DNA from: Streptomyces hayashii
GTDB lineage: Bacteria > Actinomycetota > Actinomycetes > Streptomycetales > Streptomycetaceae
Reading direction: 5' to 3'
Length of the DNA stretch: 64,000 nt
Assembly (NCBI RefSeq): GCF_024539815.1
Contig: NZ_JAHHIU010000036.1
Span: 1-64,000, forward strand
Positions 1 through 8,423 of the stretch are shown here, one piece after another (positions within the stretch are counted from its first letter, which is position 1; the number at the start of each line of letters is the position of its first letter). The translations under genes and the position numbers were made by a program. The notes under the pieces are model-generated. The model did no database searches. It had not been told where the DNA came from and saw only the letters and a list, made by a program, of their open reading frames with translations.

Positions 1-150
1 GCCTCGCCGCCGACGCCCCCGGCCAGGCCCTCGACGGAGCCCTCCGCACCGGCCCCGTCAGCGGTCGTGTCCCCGTCGTCGATCCCACTGCTGTGCGTCG
101 ACGCACGGACGCTGCTGGAGCTCCACCTGTGCCTGGGTGCCTGACGCTCC
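1..150. other. Left-edge sequence inside the integrated element, coding status unresolved
   Basis: This stretch lies on the element side of the integrase gene. One plus-strand frame is open from the window edge to a TGA at 142-144, just before the hairpin at 151-188, which would suit the 3' end of a gene. Another plus frame, with more Streptomyces-like codon composition (G-rich first positions, C-rich third positions), is also open but runs past the hairpin into the integrase antisense. I cannot decide between them from 150 bases and recognise no protein. Confidence 0.25.
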
Positions 151-188
151 GGGCGTGGCTCTGCACTGCAAGGCGCAGGGCCACGCCC
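151..188. terminator. Bidirectional terminator hairpin after the integrase gene
   Basis: GGGCGTGGC-T-CTGC (151-164) pairs with GCAG-G-GCCACGCCC (175-188), a 13-pair stem with one T.G wobble and a 10-base loop. It starts 7 bases beyond the integrase stop codon and could stop transcription arriving from either side. Confidence 0.7.
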
Positions 189-194
189 GAATCG

Positions 195-1892
195 TCAGGT
201 CGCCTCATCGCCATCGTTCTGCGCGTCCTCGGGCTTCCTGCGGATCAGCGTCACCGTGGACGGGTCGAAGCCCGGCCCTCGCCGGTCCGTCCTGTAGACG
301 ATGACGCGGTACAGCATCTTCAGAGCCTGCGATCGCACGGAGACGTCCAGGTTCAGCCAGTCCTCGCGGGAGATGCCCGCCAGGGGTGTCAGGAGGTCCC
401 TGCGGACCAGTGCGCCTTCCTTCTGCTCCAGCTCTTTGATCTTGACGTCGAAGCTGGCGAGGGACTGGACCAGCACCACCGGATCGAGACCCGGGTGATC
501 GGCCAACGCCTTGAGCGCCAGCTCTGCCTCCTTCTTCCTCGTCCTCAGCACAGTGATCTCCGCGGCGTAGTTGGGCCGCTTCCCCTCCGCCTCCCGACTC
601 CGCCGTGCGACCGCGGCGAGGAAGGCCGGCGAGTTGAGCAGGCGCAAGACCCGCCCTTCCACGTACGCGTCGAGGTTGGCCTGCGTGCGGCCTTTGAAGC
701 ATCCCGTGCAGTAGTAGTAGGGGGCCCCGTTGATCGGCTTCCTGGAGAACGTCCGGTGCGGTCGGCGGCAGGTGAGCGGGCTGGTCTCGCAAGTGCCGCC
801 GTTCGGCTCGCTGGGACTCGGGGCGTGGCACTCCGAGCACTCGGCAACCCCTGTCTGAAAGTGCTTACGCGCGCGGCCGTGATACCCGTACTCCTCCAGG
901 TTGGCCGCGAAGGTCGCCCGGAGAGCTTCGACCATCTCCAGGGCCGTCTCCCGGTCCTCGGCGTAGACCGGCGCCCAGACAGCTTCGTAGAGGTCGCCGT
1001 CCTTCTCGACGAGACCGGCCATCCGGTAGGCGGCCAGCGCCGTCTTGAGGCCGCGCGACGTCCAGGGACGGCCGCCGGACGTGAGCGAGCGGTTATTGAT
1101 CCACTGGAGCACAGCTCGCGTGCTCATACCGGCGAGGACCAGTTCCCCGGCCTCCTTCAGATACTTGATCTCGCCCGGGACGATCGCGTTGTAGTCCAGC
1201 ACCTCGACCGTGCGGACTTCGTCCGTCTCCGGGTCGAGCACCTTACGGGTCTCCCCCGTAGGCATGCCCCAGCCGAAAGTGCGCCGGCCTCCGGGCTTCA
1301 TCCGGCCCTTCTGGGCGTTCGCCAGCCGGCCGCGCGTCACACGTCTGCTCGTCTCGTCCGACGACCGGCAGGCGGAGGCGGCCTCGATGCGCAGGATGTA
1401 GCGGTCATCCGCGTTGGACAGGTCTCGGACGCCGGAGACGGACGCGAGGGGCACCTGCCGGGTGTCGGCGATGTTCAGCAGCAGCTCAAGGTCGTACGGC
1501 TGCCGGATCAAACGGTCGCCGTGGTAGACCATGATGCCGTCGTGGGTGTGATCCGCTTTCGAGTCGCCGGGGATGAGCAAAGCGCCCGAGGCGTCCATGG
1601 TGACGAGCATCCGGTCCCAGTCCGGCCGCTTGCGGTTGCGCTGCCACGCCGAGCGGGAGTTGTCGACGTACACGCAGCAGAACTCAGGCCAGGCGAGCCG
1701 CACACCCATCGCGCGCCCGTCCGCCTCCTGGCGCTCGACCTTCTCGACGGAGCCGTCAGGGGAGTAGGACAGGCGGGTGTAGAGGCAGGGCCTGGTCGGG
1801 ATACCGCCGCCCCGCCGGGCCAGCGCGGGCATTGCGGGCGCGGACGTACTGGTGAGCCACCTGGGCTTCTTGGGTTCGTTGACACTCTGCAT
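195..1892 (-). CDS. Large serine recombinase (element integrase)
   Basis: Site-specific integrase of a phage or integrative element, 565 aa, the usual size for large serine recombinases. The N-terminal catalytic domain carries YTRLS, placing the catalytic serine at residue 42, followed by the R-Q-E-A-D stretch of resolvases and the Recombinase domain (roughly 180-320, with the GGRRTFGW-like segment). A cysteine-rich zinc-ribbon region (about 350-410, CSEC ... YYYCTGC) and a coiled coil (about 430-490) follow, as in phiC31-type enzymes. The start is supported by a G-rich ribosome site (GGGGGG, about 6 bases before ATG). The gene reads away from the junction at about 1930, the normal arrangement of an integrase beside its attachment site. 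Its target here is sthA. Family assignment is secure; whether the element is a phage or an ICE cannot be told. Confidence 0.93.
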   Translation of the reverse strand: MQSVNEPKKPRWLTSTSAPAMPALARRGGGIPTRPCLYTRLSYSPDGSVEKVERQEADGRAMGVRLAWPEFCCVYVDNSRSAWQRNRKRPDWDRMLVTMDASGALLIPGDSKADHTHDGIMVYHGDRLIRQPYDLELLLNIADTRQVPLASVSGVRDLSNADDRYILRIEAASACRSSDETSRRVTRGRLANAQKGRMKPGGRRTFGWGMPTGETRKVLDPETDEVRTVEVLDYNAIVPGEIKYLKEAGELVLAGMSTRAVLQWINNRSLTSGGRPWTSRGLKTALAAYRMAGLVEKDGDLYEAVWAPVYAEDRETALEMVEALRATFAANLEEYGYHGRARKHFQTGVAECSECHAPSPSEPNGGTCETSPLTCRRPHRTFSRKPINGAPYYYCTGCFKGRTQANLDAYVEGRVLRLLNSPAFLAAVARRSREAEGKRPNYAAEITVLRTRKKEAELALKALADHPGLDPVVLVQSLASFDVKIKELEQKEGALVRRDLLTPLAGISREDWLNLDVSVRSQALKMLYRVIVYRTDRRGPGFDPSTVTLIRRKPEDAQNDGDEAT

Positions 1893-1911
1893 GGGCCACC
1901 CCCCGAATCGA

Positions 1912-1936
1912 GAATACTAGTGAATACTAGGGATCC
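1912..1936. other. Element-chromosome junction (attL or attR)
   Basis: Two direct copies of GAATACTAG (1912-1920 and 1922-1930) sit exactly at the edge of the interrupted sthA frame. From 1931 (GGATCC) the sequence reads as the transhydrogenase NAD-binding loop; immediately upstream in that frame is TAG. This is therefore the hybrid attachment site, although the crossover dinucleotide cannot be fixed without the other end or an uninterrupted relative. Confidence 0.75.
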
Positions 1937-2788
1937 ATCGGGATGGAGTACGCCAGCATGTTCGCCGCGCTGGGCAGCAAGGTGACGGTGGTGGAGAAAC
2001 GGGCCGGGATGCTCGACATGTGCGACGTCGAGGTCGTCGAGTCGCTCAAGTACCATCTGCGCGATCTGGCGGTGGCGTTCCGCTTCGGGGAGACCGTGGC
2101 CGCCGTGGAACGGCATCCGCGGGGCACGCTGACCGTGCTGCAGAGCGGCAAGAAGATCCCGGCGGACGCGGTGATGTACTCGGCGGGCCGCCAGGGCCTG
2201 ACCGACGAACTCGACCTCGACAAGGCCGGGTTGACGGCCGACCGGCGCGGGCGCATCGAGGTCGACGAGCACTACCGCACACCGGTCGGACACATCTACG
2301 CCGTCGGTGACGTCATCGGCTTCCCCGCGCTCGCGGCGACGGCCATGGAGCAGGGCCGCGCGGCCGCTTACCACGCCTGCGGAGAGCCCGTCGGGCAGAT
2401 GCACCAGCTCCAGCCGATCGGGATCTACACCATCCCGGAGATCAGCTTCGTGGGGCGCACGGAGGACCAGCTCACCGAGGAGAGCGTGCCGTTCGAGGTG
2501 GGCGTGGCCCGCTACCGGGAACTGGCCCGCGGACAGATCATCGGCGACGCGCACGGCGTGCTCAAGCTGCTGGTCTCCCCCGAGGACCGCACCCTGCTGG
2601 GCGTGCACTGCTTCGGCACCGGCGCGACCGAGCTGATCCACATCGGTCAGTCCGTGATGGGCTGCGGCGGCACCGTGGACTATCTCGTGGACGCGGTGTT
2701 CAACTACCCGACGCTCGCGGAGTCGTACAAGGTGGCCGCCCTCGACGCCACCAACCGGCTACGGCAGTTGGACCGGATCGGGGACTGA
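1931..2788 (+). pseudogene. sthA: Truncated soluble pyridine nucleotide transhydrogenase (SthA), C-terminal part
   Basis: Encodes the C-terminal 285 residues of a Si-specific NAD(P)+ transhydrogenase, a flavoprotein of the dihydrolipoamide dehydrogenase family that moves hydride between NADPH and NAD+. The fragment begins within the second Rossmann motif ([15 protein letters not shown]), keeps the [24 protein letters not shown]-contacting region and the full dimerisation domain. It lacks the N-terminal FAD-binding half; full-length SthA is about 465 aa, so roughly 180 residues are missing. A TAG lies directly upstream in frame, and the first ATG (1943) has no convincing ribosome site. The missing part should lie at the far end of the inserted element, left of this window. 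As it stands the product would not bind FAD and is presumed inactive. Confidence 0.9.
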
Positions 2789-2816
2789 CCGACGTGAGCG
2801 GCCCGGCGCGGCACGC

Positions 2817-3278
2817 TCACTCCTCGACGATGTGGACGGCGGCCTCCTCGGCGCCCGCGGCCCCGCCGTCCACGCCCACGTCCCGGGCGACCTCCTCCTT
2901 GACGGCGTCCGGGTGGGCGCCCTCGTCGGGGGCGACGAGCCGGCCCGCACGCCGGTCGCCCGCCTCGGGGTCGAGGGGCTCGCCCTCGCCGCCGGGAAGG
3001 TCCCCGACGCCGTCGCCGGCCGGCTCGGCCGGGTCCGGGACCTCCTGGGCGAGCCGCTGGTCCAGACTCTCGCCCTCGTGCTGCTCGGCCGCGGTGGTGC
3101 CGTACTTGGTCACGCCGAGCGGCTTCTCCGGCGGGGAGTAGCCCTCGTCCAGAGCGTCGTCGTAGGTGCGTTCGTCGAGGGCGTCCTGGAGGTCGAGCGG
3201 TGCGCCGTCCTCCTGCTCCTCGTTGGATCCGGTGGGCTGGTAGACGTCGTCGCCCATCGCCTCGGACTCCGTGCCCAT
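2817..3278 (-). CDS. DUF5709 family acidic protein
   Basis: A 153-aa, very acidic, hydrophilic protein with no signal peptide or membrane segment. The sequence around GDDVYQPTGSNEEQEDGAP, then LDLQDALDERTYDDALDEGYSPPEKPLGVTK and a QRLAQEVPD segment, matches the DUF5709 family, widespread in streptomycetes and of unknown function. An upstream in-frame start exists, but ATG at 3278 is chosen because GGAGG lies a few bases before it. The gene converges with the sthA remnant, leaving only 28 bases between them. No role can be proposed from the sequence. Confidence 0.8.
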   Translation of the reverse strand: MGTESEAMGDDVYQPTGSNEEQEDGAPLDLQDALDERTYDDALDEGYSPPEKPLGVTKYGTTAAEQHEGESLDQRLAQEVPDPAEPAGDGVGDLPGGEGEPLDPEAGDRRAGRLVAPDEGAHPDAVKEEVARDVGVDGGAAGAEEAAVHIVEE

Positions 3279-3390
3279 GGTGCCTCCTCGCCGGTCGCGG
3301 TGCTCTCTTCCCCGTCCGCGTTTCCCGTGCGGCCCGCTCCAATCGCGACACATGTCACCTGCGCAGGAGCGGCCGCACATTACCCACCCG

Positions 3391-3425
3391 TTCAATCTTG
3401 AAAGCTCAATCTTTGGGGCTATAGT
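3391..3425 (+). promoter_or_regulatory. Promoter with MarR-like palindrome upstream of the permease
   Basis: TTGAAA (3398-3403), a 16-base spacer and TATAGT (3420-3425) form a near-consensus housekeeping promoter about 180 bases before the permease start. The -35 is overlapped by TTCAA-TC-TTGAA (3391-3402), a perfect palindrome of the type bound by MarR-class regulators, and TCAATCTT is repeated at 3392 and 3406. A further CACAC-TCG-GTGTG palindrome follows near 3432. Regulator identity is inference; no MarR gene is in the window. The rest of the 330-base gap 3279-3608 holds nothing else I recognise. Confidence 0.5.
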
Positions 3426-3608
3426 CACTCGCACACTCGGTGTGACCGTCCGTCGACACAGTGCTCGGACGGTGCCCTCCGCGCTTTCTCCGCCGACGTC
3501 CTTCGAGGCCATCCCTCCCGGGCCGCGGCGGCGCTCGACCCCTCACCCCCCATACGCCGTCGGGCCTCCCCGACCCGGGCGGCGTGCACGAAGGAAAGCA
3601 GCGCAACG

Positions 3609-5075
3609 ATGAGCAACAGCATCGGAAGAGGGCTCCAGGCGAATGTCCTGGGCACCTTCGACACGGTGGTGATGGCGGTCGCCGGCAGCGCCCCGGCGTA
3701 CTCCATCGCGGCCACCACGGCCGTCCTGGCGGGCGCCGTGGGCCTGGCGGGACCGGCGGCGCTGCTGTACTGCGCGATACCGATGCTGGGCATCGCCCTG
3801 GCCTTCAGCAGGCTCAGCCGGATCGACGTGAACGCGGGGGCCAGTTACTCCTGGGTGGGGCGCACGCTCCATCCCTTCCTGGGCTTCATCAGCGGCTGGG
3901 CGCTGGTCGTCTCGGCGACCATCTTCATGGTGGCGGGGTCGTTGCCGGCCGGGTCGATGACGCTCGCCCTGTTCGACGACGGCCTCGCCGACGACACCGC
4001 GCTGTCCACCGTCGTCGGCGCCGCGTGGTTCCTGGTCATGCTGGCGGTGGTGCTCGGCGGGGCCCGGCTCACGGTGCGCGCCCAGCTGATCATGTCGGGC
4101 GTCGAGCTGGCGATCCTGGCGCTGTTCGCGGTCCTCGCCCTCCTCCACACGGACAACTCGCTGCCCTTCGACTGGTCCTGGCTCGGCTTCAGCCACTTCC
4201 ACGGGGTGTCCGGCTTCGCGTCGGGCGCGCTGGTCGCGGCGTTCTACTACTGGGGCTGGGACGTGACCAGCAACCTCAGCGAGGAGACGCGCGACAGCCG
4301 CCGCACGACCGGTCTCGCCGGACTGATCGGCGTCGGCGTCGTCTTCCTGCTCTTCGAGGTCTTCACCATCGCGGTCAACGTCGTCCTCAGCTCGCAGCAG
4401 ATCGAGGACAACGGCGCGAACGTGCTGGCGGCGCTGGGCCAGGAGGTGTGGCCGGGCTGGGGCGGCAAGCTGCTGATCGTCGCCGTGATGCTGTCGACCG
4501 TGGCCACCCTGGAGACGACGCTCATCCAGGTGACCCGCTCGCTGTTCGCGATGGGCCGCGACCGTACGATGCCCTCCGCGCTGGGCCGGGTGCACCGCAC
4601 CTGGAACACGCCCTGGGTGGCGATCGCGGTGGTGGGCGGGGTGGCGCTGGCGCTGTTCGTCGCCTCGAACCTGCTGGGCTCGGTGGGCGACATCCTCGCG
4701 GACGCGATCTCGGCGATCGGCCTGCAGATCGCGGTCTACTACGGTCTGGCGGGTCTGGCGGCCGTCGTCGCCTACCGCAGAACGCTGCTGACCTCCCTGT
4801 CCGACTTCGTCCTCGGCGGGCTGTGGCCGCTGTTCGGCGCGCTGTTCATGTTCTGGGTCTTCGCCGAGTCGCTGGGCGAACTGGACCCGGCGGCCGTCGC
4901 CATCGGCATCGGCGGGCTCGCCGTGGGACTGGCGCCGATGCTCTGGTACTGGCGGCGCGGCAGCGACTACTACCGGCCCGCCCGGCTCGACGCCTCGCTG
5001 ACCGTGCGGACCGACTACGTGCCCGACGGCCGTCCGGCCGCCCACTCCCACGACGGTCTCCCCACCGACTTCTGA
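3609..5075 (+). CDS. APC superfamily amino-acid permease
   Basis: A 488-aa integral membrane transporter of the amino acid-polyamine-organocation superfamily. The N-terminal GTFDTVVMAVAGSAPAYSI segment corresponds to the unwound TM1 region that binds substrate carboxyl and amino groups in this fold; about 12 hydrophobic segments follow, with the conserved VNAGASYSWVGR TM3 stretch. The closest textbook relatives carry neutral amino acids or their precursors, but substrate cannot be read from sequence. It has its own promoter (3398-3425) and is followed 11 bases later by the 319-aa gene, so the two are probably one transcript. A GAAGGA ribosome site lies somewhat far (about 14 bases) from ATG. 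Confidence 0.85.
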   Translation: MSNSIGRGLQANVLGTFDTVVMAVAGSAPAYSIAATTAVLAGAVGLAGPAALLYCAIPMLGIALAFSRLSRIDVNAGASYSWVGRTLHPFLGFISGWALVVSATIFMVAGSLPAGSMTLALFDDGLADDTALSTVVGAAWFLVMLAVVLGGARLTVRAQLIMSGVELAILALFAVLALLHTDNSLPFDWSWLGFSHFHGVSGFASGALVAAFYYWGWDVTSNLSEETRDSRRTTGLAGLIGVGVVFLLFEVFTIAVNVVLSSQQIEDNGANVLAALGQEVWPGWGGKLLIVAVMLSTVATLETTLIQVTRSLFAMGRDRTMPSALGRVHRTWNTPWVAIAVVGGVALALFVASNLLGSVGDILADAISAIGLQIAVYYGLAGLAAVVAYRRTLLTSLSDFVLGGLWPLFGALFMFWVFAESLGELDPAAVAIGIGGLAVGLAPMLWYWRRGSDYYRPARLDASLTVRTDYVPDGRPAAHSHDGLPTDF

Positions 5076-5086
5076 GAGGGGGCGTG

Positions 5087-6046
5087 ATGGCGCGGGACCG
5101 TTTCGCCCTCGACTTCGACCCCGACTGCGGGGACGCCGCTCTCTCCTCCGTCCGGCACGACATCGTCATCGGCCGCTGGCAGGGACTGCGCGACCTGCTG
5201 CGCTCGACCGGCCCCGACCGCCTGGCCCGCGGTCACCGGGTGCGCATGCTGGCGCAGGCCTGCGCGGGCAGTTCGACGGTGGAGACCTGGCTGGCGGCCG
5301 AGCCGCGCAGCGCCGACGCGATGGTGCTGCGGGCGGCCACCGAGACGGCCCGGGCGTTCAACCTGGCGATCGCCGCGGGCCGGGGCGTGCCGATCGAGCA
5401 GCACCGCGTCGACGGCGCGGTGCTGGCCTGTCTGGCCGCGGCCGAGGCCTGCCCCGACGACCCGACGCCGTGGACCTCGCTGATCTCGGTGGCCCGCCTC
5501 TACCCGTCCGGCGTGCGGCGGCAGGAACTGGCCCGCTGGTGGGACGAGCTGCACCGGCGGGACCCCTACAGCATGGAGGGTCACCTCCAGGTGCTGCACT
5601 ACTACTCCGCACGCTGGCACGGCTCGCACGGCCTGATGTACGACTTCGCCCGGGACGCGGCGGGCGTGGCCCCGCCGGGCTGCGCGCTGCCGGTGCTGGT
5701 GCAGTACGCGCGGGTCGAGGAGTTCCGTCACTGCCAGGACGGCACGCTGGGCCGCGCCGCCTCGGTGGGCCTCGGCCAGCACTGGAACAACGACGGCGCG
5801 GTCAGCGACGTCCGCCGCACCTGGGACCGCTGGATCATGGGCCGCCAGGACGACGGCGTCGCCCCGGGCGAGTTGCGCGACGTCCACCATCTCGCGCACG
5901 CCGCGTGTTCGGCGGGCGTCGCGGACGTGGGAGCGCCGCTCCTGGGCATGCTCGGCCGCCGGGCGACGCGCACTCCCTGGTCGTACACCGGCGATCCCGT
6001 GCAGCAGATCGTCAGATGGCGCAAGGAGTGGAGCGTGCGCGTCTGA
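5087..6046 (+). CDS. Conserved hypothetical protein, permease companion
   Basis: A 319-aa soluble protein, no signal peptide. ATG at 5087 follows a GAGAGGGGGCGTG ribosome site. It is largely helical, with alanine-rich paired helices and segments such as DPYSMEGHLQVLHYYSARWHG and FNLAIAAGRGVPIEQ that suggest a TPR-like solenoid. I recognise similar genes as streptomycete hypotheticals but no function. It lies 11 bases downstream of the amino-acid permease, so a link to that transporter is possible, by context only. Confidence 0.75.
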   Translation: MARDRFALDFDPDCGDAALSSVRHDIVIGRWQGLRDLLRSTGPDRLARGHRVRMLAQACAGSSTVETWLAAEPRSADAMVLRAATETARAFNLAIAAGRGVPIEQHRVDGAVLACLAAAEACPDDPTPWTSLISVARLYPSGVRRQELARWWDELHRRDPYSMEGHLQVLHYYSARWHGSHGLMYDFARDAAGVAPPGCALPVLVQYARVEEFRHCQDGTLGRAASVGLGQHWNNDGAVSDVRRTWDRWIMGRQDDGVAPGELRDVHHLAHAACSAGVADVGAPLLGMLGRRATRTPWSYTGDPVQQIVRWRKEWSVRV

Positions 6047-6077
6047 GCCGACCGGGGCGGTCCCTTCCCGCCGTGGG

Positions 6078-8423
6078 TCACATGCGGGTGTGCGGCCCCC
6101 GGTGCAGGGGCTGTCGCGGCGCCGGGCGGTCCGGCACGAGCGGCACGGCGCGCACCACGGGTCCGTCGCCGTTCACCCGTACCGGTTCGCCATGGTGATG
6201 AAGGGTCAGCGGCGGGCCGGACAGGAGGGTGTACGCGGCCTTGTCCGGGCCTATCTCCACGCGCAGCCGCCGGCCGAGGAACTGGACGCTGAAGGCGAGC
6301 CGGCTCAGCCGCTGCGGCAGCCGGGGGGCGAAGCGCAGGCCGTCGGCGTCCCGGCGCAGCCCGCCGAAACCCGCGACCAGCGCCGTCCAGGTGCCCGCGA
6401 GGGAAGCGATGTGCAGTCCGTCGCGGGTGTTGTGCTCCAGGTCGGCCAGGTCCATCAGCGCCGCCTCGGTCGTGTAGTCGAAGGCCAGGTCGAGATGACC
6501 GGCCTGCGCGGCGATCACGGCCTGGCAGCACGCCGAGAGGGAGGAGTCGCGCACCGTCAGCGGCTCGTAGTAGGCGAAGTTGCGGGCGACCTGCTCGTCG
6601 TCGAAGTGACTCGCGCAGGTGTACATCGCCAGGACCAGGTCGGCCTGCTTGACGACCTGTTTGCGGTACAGGTCGAAGTAGGGGAAGTGCAGGAGCAGCG
6701 GGTACTGGTCGGCGCGGGTGCCGGAGAAGTCCCACTGCTGGTAGCGGGTGAAGCCGGCGTGCTGTTCGTGGACGCCGAGGTCGTCGTTGTAGGGCAGGTG
6801 CACCGCCTGTGCGGCGTCCCGCCAGGCGGCGCTCTCCTCGTCGTCGACGCCGAGCCGGGCCGCCTGCTGCGGATGGCGTTCCACGACGTCCGCGGCGGCG
6901 AGGAGGTTCGCCCGGGCCATCAGGTTGGTGTACGTGTTGTCGTCGGCGACCGCGCTGTACTCGTCGGGCCCGGTGACGCCGTCGATGTGGAACGCGCCGT
7001 GCGCGTCGTGGTGGCCGAGCGAACGCCACAACCGGGCGGTCTCCACCAGCAGTTCGACGCCCGTCGAGCGCTCGAAGTCGGTGTCGCCCGTCGCCTCGAC
7101 GTAGCCCACCACGGCGTGGGCTATGTCGGCGTTGACATGGAAGGCGGCGGTCCCGGCCGGCCAGTAGGCCGAGCCCTCCGATCCCTCGATCGTCCGCCAG
7201 GGGAACGCGGCGCCCCGCAGCCCGAGCTGGACGGCCCGCTCCCGGGCGGCGGGCAGGGTGTTCTGCCGCCAGCGCAGGGCCTCCGCGACGGACTCGGGAG
7301 CGGTGTAGGTGAGCAGGGGCAGCACGAAGGTCTCGGTGTCCCAGAAGGCGTGGCCGTCGTACCCGGAGCCGGTCAGCCCCTTGGCGGGGATGGCCCGTTG
7401 TTCGGCGCGGGCGCCGGCCTGAAGGACGTGGAAGAGGGCGAAGCGGACGGCCTGCTGGATCTCCTCGTCGCCGTCGACCTCGACGTCCGCGCGGGACCAG
7501 AAGTCGTCGAGGTAGGCGCGCTGTTCGTCGAGCAGGCCCTCCCAGCCGCTGTGTGCGGCCGCCGCGAGGGCCGCCTCCACCTGGTCGCTCATCGCGGGCC
7601 GCGAGCGGGCGCCGGACCAGCCGTGCGCGACGACCTTCTCCACGCGCAGCCGCTCGCCGGGTTCCAGCACGGAGGTGACGGTGAGACGGGCGACGTCGAC
7701 GTTGCTCTCGCTGCTGAGCGTGGTCCGCTCGGGGCCGGTGACGGTGTGGTCGGCGGCAACGGCCACGCGCAGCCCGCTGCGCTTGGTGCGGTGCACGAGC
7801 CGCAGGCGGCGGCCGACGGCCACGTCCTCCTCCGGTTCCAGGGGGGACTTCAGGGCCTGCGCCGCGCGCGGGTCGCCGTTCGGGGCGGGCAGGCTCTCGT
7901 TGGTGACCAGTTCGGACTGGATCACCACCCGGGAGCGGCTGCCGACGGCCTCCACTTCATAGGCGACGGCGGCGACGGCCCGCTGGGCCAGCGAGACCAG
8001 CCGCGTCGAGCGCACCCGCACGGTGGATCCGGCCGGGGAGGTCCATTCGCAGGTCCGCTCCAGGACGCCCCGGCGCAGGTCGAGCACGCGCTCGTGGGTG
8101 ACGAGCCGTCCGTAGCGCAGGTCGAACGGCTCGTCGTCGACCAGCAGCCGCAGGATCTTGCCGTTGGTGACGTTGATGACCGTCTGACCGGACTCCGGAT
8201 AGCCGTAGCCCGCCTCGGCGTAGGGCAGCGGGTGCAGTTCGTGGACGCCGTTGAGGTAGGCGCCGGGAAGGCCGTGCGGTTCGCCCTCGTCGAGGTTGCC
8301 CCGCCAGCCCACATGTCCGTTGGACAGCGCGAAGACCGACTCGCTCTGTGCGAGGACGTCGAGGTTGAGCTCCGTTTCGCGTACGCACCACGGCTCGACG
8401 GCGTACGACCGCTGGGTGATCAC
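6078..8423 (-). CDS. Glycoside hydrolase family 65 (disaccharide phosphorylase type)
   Basis: A 781-aa cytoplasmic enzyme of GH65, which phosphorolyses alpha-linked glucosides (maltose, trehalose, kojibiose, nigerose and others) to beta-glucose-1-phosphate. The order is complete: N-terminal beta-sandwich with FALSNGHVGWRGNLDEGEPH, the (alpha/alpha)6 barrel with GYDGHAFWDTETFVLPLL, and the catalytic-acid motif GVTGPDEYSAVADDN, then the C-terminal jelly roll. It overlaps the preceding beta-phosphoglucomutase gene by the ATGA arrangement (start ATG at 8423, GGGAGGG 7 bases ahead), so both are translated together, and the mutase would convert its product to glucose-6-phosphate. Which disaccharide is used cannot be told; a hydrolase member is less likely given the mutase. 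Confidence 0.9.
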   Translation of the reverse strand: MITQRSYAVEPWCVRETELNLDVLAQSESVFALSNGHVGWRGNLDEGEPHGLPGAYLNGVHELHPLPYAEAGYGYPESGQTVINVTNGKILRLLVDDEPFDLRYGRLVTHERVLDLRRGVLERTCEWTSPAGSTVRVRSTRLVSLAQRAVAAVAYEVEAVGSRSRVVIQSELVTNESLPAPNGDPRAAQALKSPLEPEEDVAVGRRLRLVHRTKRSGLRVAVAADHTVTGPERTTLSSESNVDVARLTVTSVLEPGERLRVEKVVAHGWSGARSRPAMSDQVEAALAAAAHSGWEGLLDEQRAYLDDFWSRADVEVDGDEEIQQAVRFALFHVLQAGARAEQRAIPAKGLTGSGYDGHAFWDTETFVLPLLTYTAPESVAEALRWRQNTLPAARERAVQLGLRGAAFPWRTIEGSEGSAYWPAGTAAFHVNADIAHAVVGYVEATGDTDFERSTGVELLVETARLWRSLGHHDAHGAFHIDGVTGPDEYSAVADDNTYTNLMARANLLAAADVVERHPQQAARLGVDDEESAAWRDAAQAVHLPYNDDLGVHEQHAGFTRYQQWDFSGTRADQYPLLLHFPYFDLYRKQVVKQADLVLAMYTCASHFDDEQVARNFAYYEPLTVRDSSLSACCQAVIAAQAGHLDLAFDYTTEAALMDLADLEHNTRDGLHIASLAGTWTALVAGFGGLRRDADGLRFAPRLPQRLSRLAFSVQFLGRRLRVEIGPDKAAYTLLSGPPLTLHHHGEPVRVNGDGPVVRAVPLVPDRPAPRQPLHRGPHTRM

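Noticed and set aside
93..1985. 630-codon plus-strand frame opposite the integrase
   Set aside because: Antisense of the serine integrase. The integrase has clear motifs, a ribosome site and terminator; this frame has no recognisable content.
1508..2641. 377-codon minus frame spanning the integration junction
   Set aside because: Crosses the element boundary and is antisense to sthA and out of frame with integrase.
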